A stretch of 64,000 nt of DNA from Anas platyrhynchos (lineage: Eukaryota > Chordata > Aves > Anseriformes > Anatidae), in assembly GCF_047663525.1 (NCBI RefSeq), contig NC_092592.1:24051001-24115000 (forward strand). The letters run 5' to 3'. The notes beneath the pieces were generated by a model. That model was not told the DNA's origin and searched no databases. It worked only from the letters and a program-made list of their open reading frames with translations. Shown piece by piece: positions 38,001 to 51,080 of this stretch (position 1 is the first letter of the stretch; the number at the start of each line of letters is the position of its first letter). A program made the translations under genes and the position numbers.

Positions 38001-41000
38001 TGTTTAATGACTTTCAGTTATCACCTCGATAATACTGTGAAGTTTTCCTGTCATTTTTTATAGGCAAAATTACAGTTTCTGTTACTTTCTTGTTAAAGAA
38101 AAGTCTTCAAAGGGAAAACTGAACATATTCAGTTTGATACCTGTAGCATTTCATACCTGTAATAAAAACTGGTGTTCCTACCTACTGCTGTAAGACAACT
38201 CATATAGAAAACATTTCCCCTTCTTGTTGCTCATCTCCTAGTTATGGTGGTAATGGGAGGTGAAAGCACTTGCTGGCAGTCATCTGGCTGCTTTTGTTTT
38301 TCTTCAGCAGGTGGTGACTCTAAAGATCTGTCATCTGTCTCTTACTTCACTTAAATCTCTGGGTGTGGATGAAAGTTGAGCTGAGACTGTTCCTTGATCT
38401 GAATATAGTCCCTTTGTGTTCACAAAGGACTGCGGATAATACTTACTGGCAGTGAGTTATCCTTACAGCTTATGTTCCTCCAACAATACTACCAGAGTGC
38501 TACAGGTAGATGGAAGTGAAGTTATGTCACTGGGCAACTTTTCAGCAGTGCACTGTTGGCTTTGCTACCAGCTGCAGGTGGTGGCCAGCATTCAGTGACA
38601 AGTTACAATCTGAAGTCTTCTTGACCATGTTGCAATAGGATTATGTCACTGCTGTTGTATCATTTCCACCCTTCTCCATGAGGACAGCTTTCTATTTTTT
38701 GCCATTAAGGAAACCATACTGCCTGGAAATAAATCTGTATTACAATGACATTATATGGTGTTGGGAAATAGCTTTGCATCTGATTGGCTTGTTCTTAGAA
38801 GATTAGGGACTAAGTAGATATGCAAGTATTTCTTCAGATGTCATTTATATTTAATGTACAACTTGAAAGGGAAGGCTCTGCCAAGAGCTGTCTTCAAATA
38901 TGCTTAAAAACTTTCATAAGAATTGAATACAAGCAGGGAGTGATGCCTGACCCCCCAAATGCTCTTATAAGTACTGTGTGTAAGAGGATGCTCTTGGCTC
39001 CTGCAGCCCTTCTGCTCTGTTTACAAGAATGTTTCCTGGCTGGCTCAGAGAAGCTGGTTTCCAATGGGAATATTAATGCAACAGGAGAGGGAACAACTGG
39101 AAAGATGTGGTATGTCTTCCCCCAGACCCGGGATGCTCCCTCAGCAGGGAGAAATGCCTGTGTTCTGCAGCCTTCAGCATCGTCTGCCAGGAAAGCAGCC
39201 ATCCTGCAACAGACAAAATCCATGAAGGCATTTTAAGAGAGAAAGGATAGGAACAGGTTTGCACTGCCATCTTCAGCCCCAGGGAAAAATGGAGCTCCTT
39301 CATTTAGTGGGCAGAGCATGTGGCTGTATGGGGTATCCCACAGGCACTTGGATATGTGTACTCCAAAGATCCTCACAAGAACAGTGCTTCTGCTGCTCTT
39401 TGCACCAGCCATGCAGGAAGAGATGGAGGGATTTCCTCCATGCAGTCACTACCAGTGCTGTGGAAGGAAAATATGTAAGCCCTCCAAGGTACAGCAAGAC
39501 TACAAAAACATGGGAGAGAAGTAACTGGTGGTAAAGCATGTGTTTGAGGGAGAGAAATCTGGAAAAAAAAAAAAGGGCAGCCTAGAGCTCTAGAAGGGAA
39601 AGTGAACAGAGCAGTGGAAGGTTCTGGGAAGACAAGAAAGCTTGGTACAACATATTGCCAAGTCTGCGCATGGATTTTTGAAGATTTTTTTTCTGCTCTA
39701 ATATAAACACCTCTTTCCTTAATGCAGAAACACAGCTTCACTGATGGTCAGAAGATGCAATCTGGTGATGAAGTGTTTAAACAGCATTTAAGATTTTCCA
39801 TTACATAGGAGTACCTATTAAACAGAGAAGTTGCATCATTATTGATTTACATTTTTGTGATTTTACATTTTCAAAAATTTTAGCAACTTCTTGGAGTTAT
39901 GGTGCATGAAAGATTCTGCTAGAGTTAATGGGGTATTTGTATTTAACCACCCTTGTTGCAAGATGTGGAACAAACTTAAGAACTTAAAAAATACTCTGAA
40001 CTAGAATTCCTAAAGTATCTTAAAAATCCAGTAATACTGCTTTATATAGAAAGCCACGCATCTCTGGAAATCTAGCTGCAGAACAAACCATCACATTACT
40101 GTAAAGCTGAATAGCTTTATATACAAAATGCTGAATTTTCAAAATCTTCTATCAGTAGCCTTTTTGTTTTATGGACTATTAAACTGGTGTGCAACAGGCT
40201 GTCACTAAACATTTGTTCCATGTTTTGCTGAATGAAGTACAGAAATACAAGGCAGCTGAGGCGCCTTCCCTGCAGAGAGTAAAGATGACAAAATTGGGAG
40301 CTGCTGCAAGAACTGAAAAACAGAGGTGTGGGCTACATGCTGTGTGTGTTGCAGTGATGGTTATTTAGGGGTTGTGGGAAAAGGAGGCGAGATGCTGGAG
40401 CTTGCTGAAATTGTCAGAACTGCTGTATGTTTTATTAATGATCTATAACCTTTTAGATATACAAACTATGCTGCTAATAGCAAAAGCAAAATAACAAAAA
40501 GATCTTAATTTGTCTCTTTTTGTAACTGGGAAGAGTTTGATAGTGTGTTGATAGTCTCAGGACATAAACCATCAGTAATAGCTACCAGGAGTCACTGTCA
40601 GCCTGAACCTGGCTAAGTGTAAAGCGTGTATAAACTTCATCATCTAATTGCCACTAGTCATTAACCCACTCTTCTAGCTGAATACCATGTAGGACTGGCA
40701 TGAAACCTGCTGGATAAAGGAATATGACTTCTCTTGCTAACAATCTGGCACTCTGAGCACCCATCCATCTGCTTATCTAGGAGCTCTGTGGTAAAAGCCA
40801 TGAAGGAAAAATAGGCGAAACTTTTTGACGAGAGATAGCATTAAAGTAAGCATAATGTCAGGTGGGATTAAACTTGGGCTGATAAAATGTGCCTAAAATC
40901 TCTTCTGGAGACAGAAGTCTTCACCCACCACACAGGCTCAGCACAGCTAGTGGCAGTGTGAGTGACTCCTGTCACACAGTGCACCTTTCTTCTTCGTGCA

Positions 41001-42753
41001 GACCGAGGCAGCAAGGGTACTGTGGCAAGCACACACCTAGTTGCAGTTGTCAGCATCACTTTGGAGTCCAAGCAACTTCCCATGTCAACAGGGTAATTGG
41101 CAGAAGATCTTTCACATGCACAGACACACAAATAAGTTGTATTTTGCATTCAAAACTAAGAAGGTGGCCAAACAGTTTTCCTTCAAGATCTTGATGACTT
41201 TGTCTTATTTAGGTTATTTTCAGGATTGGGAGAGATTGATTGCAAATGCCAAGTCATGTTATAAAAACAGTATCAGACACTTTAAGGAGATGGGAAGAAG
41301 CATCACTGAAGGATGCAAGCCTGGAAGAATGTGCTTCACAGAGAGAAAACTTGTGGGTAGATTAACATTTTCTGGATAAGGCCATGCTCATTCCTTGTGT
41401 ACCCCCAGGGATACTATGCACTGGGACCAAAACCTTTGTTGTCTGAATTCTCCCAATTCTTCATTACTGTAGTGCAGCAGGGGCTGGAGGCATCTGTACC
41501 TGGCTGAGGGATCCACACAGGCAGAGAAGAGAAGAGGGGCTCCATGTAATAGTTTAAGAACTACTATCCTAAATAAATAAATATGGCCTCAGGCCAGCCT
41601 TGTTTAATCTTTTGAGGCTTTGGAGATATTGAAACATGATGTGATAACAAGCAGCTGTATTTCACGAAATATTTACCAATGCTCAGTGTGTGCACTCTCT
41701 TCAAGCCATCCATCCTCTTTCATTATTTCACCAGATACCGTGACTCATTTCTGAGTCTGTGATACTTGGCTACTGAAATAATTAATCTTGAATAGAAACT
41801 AAAATTTGGTTGTATCATGCAGGATTTTCATTTTGAATGAGAGTCCAGTCAGTGATGTCTGAGCTTTAAACTTGCTCATTTCCATCTGTAAAAGCAAATA
41901 GTAAAATATTAATAAAATTGCTTGGAACCAAAAAATATTAGCATTCAAAAATCTCCATATCTTTGGATATTTGATTAAAAATTCTGATTTTACTTAGAGT
42001 ATTTCTGCATATACGTATAGCTAAGAAGCTTTATCCATACAGCAGTTACTAAAACAGGTCTGACCAGCCTATTTTGTGCAGTGGGAACAGCAAGAGTATG
42101 AAAATTAGTTTCCAAGTAGGAAATAAGATCAGCCAGGAACCAGACATCTCTTTTCTTCAGTTCTGATACATGAGGTCTTTCAAAATATGTTTCAAAAGTA
42201 TTTGATAGCTTCCCTTCTATTTTAGGAAAATACATAGACATAACTGCTTTAAAGGAAGAAAGCCGTCTGTAAAACATGAGAACTTGTGGGTTTGTACTTG
42301 ACTTGTACACTTTCTCCTCACCTTTACAAAATGCCTCCTTGAATTACAACCTCCCAAGAGAGCTATGAGCCCATAACTGAGGCTATCAGTTGGAGTAGAC
42401 AACTTACCTGTTTCTGTGTGCAGTTCAGTGGATGGTTTCAGTGTCCCTGTTTTTATTTACTTTCCCACCAGTGTCTCTAAGCAATTACAAAGGCTTCTCT
42501 TTTCCAGTAGTTGGCCTTCGTGGCTCTCCATAATGCACTTAGCCTGTCTAAAATTAGTGACTTCTGCCTGTAACTAAGTATATGTAGAGCTGGACTCAGT
42601 GTAGCAGAGAAAATACAAACTAAACACAGGGAGGAAGAAGAAAATTGCAATAATCACACAATCATCCAACCTAGAGAGCCAGTTAGCATCATTGGCAGCC
42701 TTTGTTCACATGATCTTGTGGGCAACCAGATAGAAAAAAAGTGACAATTATTC
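38001..42753. other. Non-coding stretch, nothing recognised
   Basis: Ordinary AT-rich DNA. The longest open frame, 138 codons at 38,820-39,236 on the plus strand, has no recognisable domain and an equally long shadow on the other strand, so I do not call it. Confidence 0.6.
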
Positions 42754-42772
42754 TTTTTTTTTTTTTTTTTTT
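42754..42772 (+). repeat. T19 homopolymer
   Basis: Uninterrupted T19. Confidence 0.95.
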
Positions 42773-44079
42773 ACTTCCTCCTCTGGTGTTTGTGAATGAA
42801 ATCTGCTAGCAGCATGACAAAGCCTGCTGCTGCCACTATACCTGCGGCCAGCTCTCCAGTAGTTGCCAGTGCAGCTGAGACCTTCAATTACACAGGCACC
42901 TGCCAGTCCTCCTCCCCTCAATCTCTACTCTTCTTCTTTCTCCAATCTTTTTCCTCATGCTCTGCTGCTCTTCCTCATTTCATCTCCTCTCCAGTTATGA
43001 ATCTTTTTTGAACATGATATACGCTAGTGAAAAAGTAACACCTTACGTTCAAGATACAAATCAATCCCACAGTGGCACATATGGATCCTGAATTTGGCAG
43101 GGATTTAGATGAGATCTTGAAATTTCCATCACATAAAATTTGGTGTAAAGTTTTTCAATTTCATCAATTCATCTTGTAGATTCTTCCTATTTACAGTTTT
43201 GTCTGTGTGGAAATAAGTATGATGTTAAGTTCAGATATCCACCTGCTTCCACGGATTTGTCACGCAGGATGTCTGTAAATTTGGTTGCTTAAAGCTCTCT
43301 TTCAAAACTTCAAATTTAAATGGAAGAGCATTAAGTTTATCTTGTGGCTAATTGCATTACATCATTACATTATAGCAAAGTGGTTAGCAGTAGGAGAACT
43401 TCTGAAGGCTAGATCTACTTAGAGTTCAGATGGCTTTTAAAGAAAGACCTGCAACCACAGTTTGTCCATCTGCTGGCTTCCCTTCCTTAATAATGTTTGA
43501 ATTTACTGATAATTCCAGCTTATGTTTGACAGGCCTTGAGAACATGAAGCTCCTGGAAGCTTGATCAAAACCAGCAAGTGGTCAGAGGCCGCTGGCCCAG
43601 GTTAATGCCACCCACCCAAATTTTAAGGCAGTTTGTCCAGCTGGTCCCTGACACAGAGCGCTGTGAGGGGTGCAGAGCAGTGAGGGGCATCTGGGAGCAC
43701 TACAGAAAAGGGGATCCATGTGCCTGTTGAACATAAAATACAGAGGGATCTGGTGGCTGCAGTTCTGTTCAGCACACAATTTGCTGGCTTCCAAAGAAAG
43801 CAATTCACGTTTAAAAACAGCAGGAAGGGCGTACGTGCTGAGTGATGAGAGAGACACGTCTGTGTGGCCTCCCTCCCCTACTCCTCACAGGTGCAGCTAC
43901 CCAGAGGGGAGGGATGGCTGTCATGGACACGGCCCCCTGGCAATAAGCTGCTTTTTCTTATTCTGATGGGCAGAGTGCTGCTGTAGTTCTGCGGTCTCTG
44001 CTGACCAACTTGCCAGGAATTGCATGCATGCAGTTTGCTGAGGAGTGTCCAGGAGTCCCCAGGTTTCCCAGCAGCCCTA
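42773..44079. other. Non-coding stretch, GC-richer at 43.58-43.96 kb
   Basis: No coding or transposon signal. About 43,580-43,960 has raised GC and a few CpGs, but is far below the island at 50 kb. Confidence 0.5.
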
Positions 44080-44450
44080 CTTATGCTAGCTTTTTATTTG
44101 CAAAGCTGAAAATTAATTAGGATATTTAATGCTCTGTGAAGAATTCAATAAAGCAGTCTAAGGTGTTGACATGCTTGCCTTGAACAAATAAAAGCCACCT
44201 GTGATTATTCTTATTGCCTGCTGTGGAGCTGTAGCCTGGCTGCTGAGACAGGGATCCTCAGCAGAGTGAAGTCAGGAGCAACGACGATTGGACATGTGAC
44301 ATTTTCAGCTTGCTATAAATTCATCTGTAAATAGCAGAGCCTGATATTAACGAGACCGGGCATCTCATTAAATAACATGAGATAACAATAAATAATGCTC
44401 AATGTGCCATTATGGAACTCTGCAGTACCTGGTTTTGAGTATTACAGATC
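44080..44450. promoter_or_regulatory. Candidate developmental-enhancer-like block
   Basis: A compact block with AATTAATTAG (44,111-44,120), ATATTTAATG, an E-box CACCTG next to TGATTA (about 44,198-44,208), TATAAATTCATC and ATTAAATAACATGAGATAAC, and no low-complexity sequence. This density of homeodomain and E-box words is the strongest conserved-element-like texture in the window. It lies about 6 kb upstream of the CpG island. Confidence 0.25.
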
Positions 44451-47400
44451 AAATTATGGAAACACTATGTTTTTTTTTTCTGCATGGATTTACAACTATA
44501 GGCTCTCCATGTTTTAATGTGTGAAAATTTTCATGTAATGGGAGAAATTTTATATGTTTCATAAATCAGAGTACCCTGGTAACCATTCTGATTCAAAGCA
44601 TAAAGAGCAGTCTGTCAAGTTCTTCGTCCTTATCTCTTGGGTGAAAATCTTTTCTATGTTTGCCAAGAAAATATACTAGTACGTGACCGCCTGATAAGCA
44701 AATCTTTCACTGACTCAATTTCAAAATAGATTACTATTAGGCAATATATATGTTTTCAGTGGTAACTGTTTGGACTGCTCAGATATATTTTTATAATGGT
44801 TTTAAAAATCACTCAGGATTAAAAACTCCTGGATCCTTGCTGTCTGGGATGAAGGTTATAAGGAATGTTACTGTGTTCCAAGTGATGGTGCCAACAGGGA
44901 CATGCAGGTACATACACATAAAATATGTTCATGATATGAGACAGAAAAATGCAGTTTTGTAGTGTGCATTTCTGTATATGCTACGAAATAGCTTTTTCCT
45001 ACGATATTGTGTATGCTGCATCATCCTAAGTATTTGATAGGGAACATGTTGATCCTTAATGATTAGAAAAGCTGCTTCTTGTATAGGAACTTTTGAATCC
45101 ATCTGTGCTTTACCCTGTGGGAAGAGTTCTTAGCAGCTGCTTCTTTTTAAAGAAATTCAAAGAGGATATCTATTTGTGGGCTGGAGTTGCCATTACAGGT
45201 CTTCTCCGCACTATTGCATCCTGTCCACATCTCTACTATGCTACATGGAGACCTCAACTGCTCCACCCTAAATATATAGTCCTCTTAAAACTTGTTTGTT
45301 TTCAATGAGGTCCGCAAGCTAAACTGAAAATAAATACAGCATATGCAGAATGTTTTTTTCCTCTTTGCCTTTCAAAAAACATCATGCTTACATGTATCTG
45401 ACATACCAATAAAACTTTATAATACATTTGTCCTTTTACTGCTAATGTTTTCAGATGCCCCAGTGAGGACCACAAAAAAAAACATAAGATGAAACACTTG
45501 TGACCTTAAAGATTTTGAGATCTAATTTAGAAATTGGTGTAATACACAAACTTGATTGGGTGCAATTTATCTTCCTGTTCATGTTGTCAGCAAGACCCCC
45601 TGCAGGTGTTTTATTACAAACTCTAGCAATAACAACAACAAAACAGATTTCTAGGGATTTTAACAACTACTACAAAAATCTACCCCTAGTTTCTTTTACA
45701 TCAATGTTAGCTCAAATCAAAGTAGTCAAAAGAAGATAAAGATTCAATGTAGGAAATACTGTTCTTTAGGATAACACCAAAATATCTACATGGTTGGGTG
45801 CGTACATGATCCATATTTAGGCATCTTGCTTAGGTGAGCTGAACGATCTAAGCAGCTACGTCTTTCACTTGATTTATGAGCTGTTTTGCAAGCCATAGGC
45901 TACAGAGGGAAAGTACAGGAGATCAGTTGTGTCCCCATCAGTAAATGAAGAGGAAAAGTGCTCCTGGAGACCTTGCTCTGTCATCCTCCTTTCCTTCATT
46001 CCTTCTGCTTGGTAACGTGAGAGTGACTGTTTGCCTAGCATGGTCTCTGGGCTGCCCAAGGACTGACTGTTCAGTAATTATGCCCTGAATCTCTCGAGAA
46101 GCAGAGCATCGCTGACAGGAGGAAACAGCTTGGAAATAGCTGCTGTGATTATTGAGCGCAGGAATCAGTCTTATCCAATGGATTTCTGTACCAAAGTCTA
46201 TCCAACCCACTCAAAGAGAATTGTTAGCATTTCATTCTATTTACATCTACTATAGCAATTCTCTGTGAGCTGAACTTCCCAGTGTGAAAAAAAAAAACAG
46301 CTCATTATAAGGAGACAACCTGTCTGTATCCTTCTTCTTTTTGGAGGGAGATTGCCCATAGTCATTCACGCGTACTTTATCCCTTCTACAAAATGAGATG
46401 TTGTAATAGTCTCATATGTAATGTAATTATATCTTAGTTCGCATTGCATAAAATGATGAAATTCAAATTACTGATGGGAAACACCTTTCCCTGACATTAA
46501 AACTCAAATGTTTCACTGTTTCACAATAATACTAAACTATGGAAGGTGATACATAAAAAATAAAAAATAAAAAAAAAGTGAAATGGAAAGAAGTAGTGAA
46601 AGTTTCTGGAAAGGCATGACTGGAGGTGAGCTGTCTCAAAGCAGCAGAGCAGGTCCATGGCACAGAGGCTGCTGCCTTCCTTGCAGCAGTGCACAATGCC
46701 TGATGTTGACGTAGCTGTGCTCCAACACCAGAGATGTTTGTCTTTGGTACCAGATGGAGGCTGGCAACTAAAAGGTGTTTGTCGTTTATTTACAACACAC
46801 CAATGAATAATATTAAGCATGCTGCTTATCCACTGATCTCAACGACTTTTCCCTGAGAAGAGAGTAAGCTCCTACATTTTCTTGTAGTACGCTTTGTACC
46901 AACTTTTTAATGAGTTAGCTCTTCCAACTGACAAGAAACAGAGAAATCATCTGGCAATTCCTCTTGCTGGAGCTGAAGCCAGGGCTGAGCAGGTGAACAA
47001 CCTTTTACATTTCTTCCTGCCCCTCTACAACTGAACAGCAATGGGGCACTTGTTTTCTGCTGCATAATTCATGTGTATTTCAGTATTTATATAACAGAAG
47101 TAAAACAATGCTTGACTTAAAAATACACACCAAAAAGCAGAATCCATAATTTAGTCTCACTGCTGGTGTGAGATCCTCTGGAATCTGAGTGCCACTAAGC
47201 TGTGCTCAGCAAAGCTGAAACTCAAGGGTGCCTACAGATGATAATTAAACAACTAATAACCTTGCTTGGAGAGCCTATTGCATATGACAGAATATGTACA
47301 ACAAATGGAACTGAAATGCAAAATCACTCTAAAATAGCATAATGATTCTAAATATGGAGTTAGGAGTGGTGATGATCTCTTTCCAAATAGAAGTAGTCAT

Positions 47401-49980
47401 GAGTGTGGTAGTACTTTGCTAAACAAGATAGCTTAGTAGTCAAATTCTGGGTGAAAGGAAAGAGGGACTCATCATTCACTCTGGCAAAAAGTCCTAGCTC
47501 ATAAGAAAGCTATATAATTAATGCTAGATACTTAAAAGCCATGAATTGCAGTTTCTATGTAAGCTTTGGAAATGGAAAAATGTATCCTGGCAATATTCCT
47601 GAGGAGGTAGAGAGGGTATCCAGTGATATTTATGTAGATTAAATCTGAAACTGACAGCCAGGGACCTGAAAGATAAACATATACCTAAAGGTTATGGCTC
47701 AACTTTCAGTGGAAATTATGAGGGCTTCTTTGACAGGCAGAATCTGCTCATGGCTCATAAATTAACGTACAACTCTAAAGGTAGTAACTGCTGAGAACCA
47801 AGCTGAACACTGATTTTGCTTTGGTTTAGTTTTAAAAAATATTTCCTGACCACAAATTTTACAGTTGAAAACCACATTTGTGCCAGTTCTCCAAAGATGC
47901 GTAATCAGAGGAGGTGATAGATATGTGGCTGCTGCTCTAATCACACTTAACTGACAACTTATACAAGCCATCAATTTGAGGAAACACCTAGATGCTAAAA
48001 AGCCCAGGATAAAGAACAGAGCCCCACGGAGTAGTTTAAGGCTCCACACACTACTAGAAATAAAATCAGCAGAGGAAGTGAAAGAAATATAATTAGAAAA
48101 CTGTCTTGAACCAGACAAACCCTCTTGTGTTGTATGCAAAGTTTACTATGAAAGCTAATGACACTAAAAGCTAATTCAGTATCATCTAAAACATACAATA
48201 AAACTGAAATCTGTAGTCAAGGTTTTCACAGCTAATTGATTGACTTAGATTCTCACATTGCAACAAATAGAGTGAGTGGTACAAACTCTTGAGCTTGAAT
48301 TATTAGTTTCCTGCTCTTTGGTGTCTCCTAGGAGCCAGGTAAGCATGTAAGAAAATAAGTTTTCATCTATGATTACAATTATATATTGTAGTATGTACTT
48401 ATATTTAAATCTGTGGACATCTTGGCTGGGGAAGCCTACATCTATTGTTTAGATAGGGAATACTAAGAGAAGTGATCCTTAATACTGGACTGTGTTTTGT
48501 ATTACTTTTATTGTATGCCTTCCTTTCTGTCTTGTTAAAGATAGCTAATCTGCTCTGAGCTCTGTCCTTCCATGTCTAGACCATCACTGGTGGCTATAAT
48601 TTCTGCTTGGATGAAAGCTTTAGCATCTCTGTCATGGTTTCTCCCATGACCCCAGTGTAGAGTTGTTTCTCACTGGCAGACAGCCCTCTATGTGTTACCA
48701 TTTTGTGCTATCATACCTCCCAGGAACAGGGGATCTCTCAGAAGTTTTAAGGAAGGATTAGTTTTCCAGTAAAATCATTGTGAGTGCTAAACTGCCTTCA
48801 AATACAGGAGAGACTAGGAAGGAATTTGTTCCCTTTCTGTCCTTTATTTTATTTTATTTTTCAAATAAGTGGATGCAGTGAGAACTGCTGTATCTCTCTG
48901 GAACTGTTTCATACTCCAGAATCTATTCCTCTTTTGCAAGTGAAAGCTTACAGTCATAAGTTCTACTTACAAGCAAACAAAATCCCCAAGCAAACAGACA
49001 AAATAAAAACCTTTAAGGATAGAACCCAGGTAAAACAATTTGGAGATGTCTGAGTGTTCAGTAAGCCTGATGCAATTGTTTCAAGTATGAACAGCCCAGT
49101 TTATTTTCAGCGAAGGTTGTCTTAATCTCTAAAAGTACTCTGTGCATTGTGTTATACCCACTGAGTATAAACTCAAAGGAGCTCAATGCACTGTTCTGAT
49201 ACCACAAATCTGGCTGATTATCACAAAACCGATTATTGCTAACAGCTGACTGAGCAGTCACGGCAAACAGTAGTCTGACCAGCAAACCCTTAAAATGTCC
49301 ACTTTCTGACAGTGAACACTGACATCGAAATAAATGTGATGTTGTGACATGGTCAGGTGACACTAAAACATCTTCAACTCCTGGACAGCGCTCCCAGGAA
49401 GGCTTGAAGTGGCAAAAAGGGAAAAAAATAATAATAAAAAAAATGTTAGTAAGGCTCAAGAGAGCTCTTCCCTAAGTAATGTTTTTGTTTGCTTGCTTTT
49501 TAAAGCAATGTTACTTGGAAAGTGTCATGGATAGATTAAAATGAACCCTTCAAAACTCTCTCACTATTCCATCTTTCTTTAAGAGTGCAGACAAGCTTGT
49601 AAAGGTGCTAACTTGCAGGTGAATGCTCTGCTGTTAGCACCCGTGGTCCTGACTGCTGGCCAGCTACTGGTTATAGTGAGGAGCAGGTTCTCAGCAAGAG
49701 CCCTGAGCCCTAGCCCCATGCAGAAGGCAGCACAAGGTGGGTTACACAGAAAGATGTTGGTTCTGTCACGACTCGAGGAAGTTGGGTGTGCTTTGTTACT
49801 AAGTTTCAGGGAAAATTAACTGAGAAGCTTACTCATTTGCAAGCGAGCAGGGGAAATTCCTGTGGTGCACGCTGAGTGCAGGCTGGGGATTCCTGGCACA
49901 ATGAGCCCTCATGGCATACATGTTGGTATTACTTTATTGCTGCTGTTGATTGCGAGAAGGGATTAATGACAAAGAGCTGC
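44451..49980. other. Non-coding stretch upstream of the CpG island
   Basis: No gene recognised. Minus-strand open frames of 125 codons (47,762-48,139) and 133 codons (49,058-49,459) show no domain signature. A small A-rich repeat lies at about 46,553-46,577, A11 at 46,287-46,297 and a TTTTA repeat at about 48,843-48,860. Confidence 0.55.
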
Positions 49981-50011
49981 TTAACAAGTTAACGAACACG
50001 AGTAATGTCAT

Positions 50012-50086
50012 CCAATTGTTACAATCTCCTTAATTCCTCGGTTAAACGTTTATTTCACTGGAAATTCCCAAGGATAAAATGAGTCA
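50012..50086 (+). promoter_or_regulatory. Promoter-proximal motif group: CCAAT, SOX-type palindrome, AP-1
   Basis: Just outside the CpG island are CCAAT (50,012-50,016), the perfect inverted repeat ATTGT-T-ACAAT (50,015-50,025; each arm is a SOX-type ATTGT/ACAAT half-site), and an AP-1 consensus TGAGTCA (50,080-50,086). Motif matches are direct; binding is inferred. Confidence 0.35.
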
Positions 50087-50227
50087 CGGCAGAACGGACA
50101 AAGTTGGGATAAGGCCCCCCCGGGTAACCAGCCCATAGCCCCCTGCCCGCTCCCAGGGGCGGGGAGCGCCGTGAGGCGAGGACCGGGAGCGGGCAGTGGC
50201 CCGGCGCCAGCCTCGCCGCCCCCTCAC

Positions 50228-50295
50228 GGGCATGCGCGACCGCGGCGCAGGGTGCATGCGCCTCGCGGGCCCCCGCCAGAGCGCCGCGCGTGCGC
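50228..50295. promoter_or_regulatory. Cluster of three NRF1-type sites
   Basis: GGGCATGCGC (50,228-50,237) and GTGCATGCGC (50,252-50,261) each differ by one base from the palindromic NRF1 core GCGCATGCGC. GCGCGTGCGC (50,286-50,295) is, on the minus strand, a perfect GCGCAYGCGC with correct Y and R flanks. Three within 70 bp is well beyond incidental and is typical of TATA-less CpG-island promoters. Confidence 0.7.
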
Positions 50296-50502
50296 AGAGC
50301 GCCGCACCGGGCAGCGACTAGGGAGGGTGGGAGGGAAGGAGGGCAGAAGGGCGGGCGGGCGGACAGCCGGCGGAGCCTTCGCCGCGCTGTGCCCGGGCAG
50401 GGCACGGGGGGCTCCTCCGCCTCGGGGGGGGGGGCTCCAGCGGCGGCCGAGCACCCCCGGTCGCGCCCGTGCCGGCGGCTCCCGCCCGGGGCAGTGCCCC
50501 AG

Positions 50503-50516
50503 TTTGCATCCAATCA
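50503..50516 (+). promoter_or_regulatory. CCAAT box with adjoining octamer-like motif
   Basis: TTTGCAT (7 of 8 bases of the inverted octamer ATTTGCAT) is directly followed by CCAATCA (50,510-50,516), the preferred NF-Y core. NF-Y boxes usually lie 60-100 bp upstream of the start site, which would place a plus-strand start near 50,570-50,620. Confidence 0.5.
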
Positions 50517-50785
50517 CCGCAGCGCGTGCACCGAGCGGGGCGTAAACAAGCCCCGGGAAACCCCCCTCCGCCCCGCTCCGCTCCGCTCCCCGCGCCGCCC
50601 CGCAGCCTCCCCCCGCCGCCCCCTCCGGCGAGGCGCGCTCCCGCCGCCCAACCGCCTCACCCGCCCTCCCCGCCCCCCCGGCCGCCCGCCCAGCCGGCGC
50701 CGCCCGCGCCGCCGCCGCACGCACCCCGCTGCCCGCTCCCCGCTCCCGCAACGCGCCCGCGGGTGGGTGCCGCGGCCTCCGCCCG

Positions 50786-50797
50786 GGGAAGGTAAGG
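50786..50797 (+). other. Candidate splice donor of exon 1, plus strand
   Basis: GGGGAAG|GTAAGG has its exon/intron junction at 50,791/50,792 and is close to the MAG|GTRAGT consensus. With a start predicted from the CCAAT box this gives a first exon of about 170-220 bp. A second, weaker donor-like CAG|GTACCG lies at about 51,107-51,112. No matching coding frame is recognisable, so the exon would be non-coding. Confidence 0.4.
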
Positions 50798-51030
50798 GGC
50801 CCGCCGGGGCGCGGCTGCGGGCAGGGGGGGGGGGAGTTGGCGGCCAGCCGCCGGCCGTGACACCGCTCCCGGCGCCGCCGCTGCTGGGGCGGGGGCCGCC
50901 GAGGAAGTTTCTCCTTGGTTAATGAGCCGCTAATGAGGGAGCGGGATGCGGGGCTGCCCGAGGGGCCGGCAGGCGGTGACGGGCGCTCCGGGAGCGAGCA
51001 GTAGCAGCCGGGATCCCGCGGGGCGGCCGG

Positions 51031-51038
51031 TTACATAA
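51031..51038. promoter_or_regulatory. D-box (PAR-bZIP/NFIL3-type) motif
   Basis: TTACATAA is the exact reverse complement of the D-box consensus TTATGTAA. It stands out as an AT-rich octamer within the GC-rich island. Confidence 0.4.
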
Positions 51039-51080
51039 GGTGCCGGTGGGGAGGAGAGGGACGAGCCCGCCCTGCCTGCC

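Noticed and set aside
38820..39236. 138-codon plus-strand open frame
   Set aside because: No domain, a comparable antisense frame, and no splice or promoter context.
42656..42690. atcatccaacctagagag as a CR1 tail
   Set aside because: The order of the octamer tail and the ccaacctag segment is wrong for either orientation of a CR1 3' end.
47762..48139. 125-codon minus-strand frame with a hydrophobic stretch and CxxC
   Set aside because: A single CxxC pair and hydrophobic run are common by chance; no family recognised.
49058..49459. 133-codon minus-strand frame
   Set aside because: No recognisable motif; it begins in a simple A/T-rich repeat.
50290..50922. 210-codon plus-strand frame and 152-175-codon minus-strand frames in the CpG island
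   Set aside because: Arg/Pro/Gly/Ala low-complexity in all frames on both strands is expected from stop-poor GC-rich DNA; no domain is recognisable.
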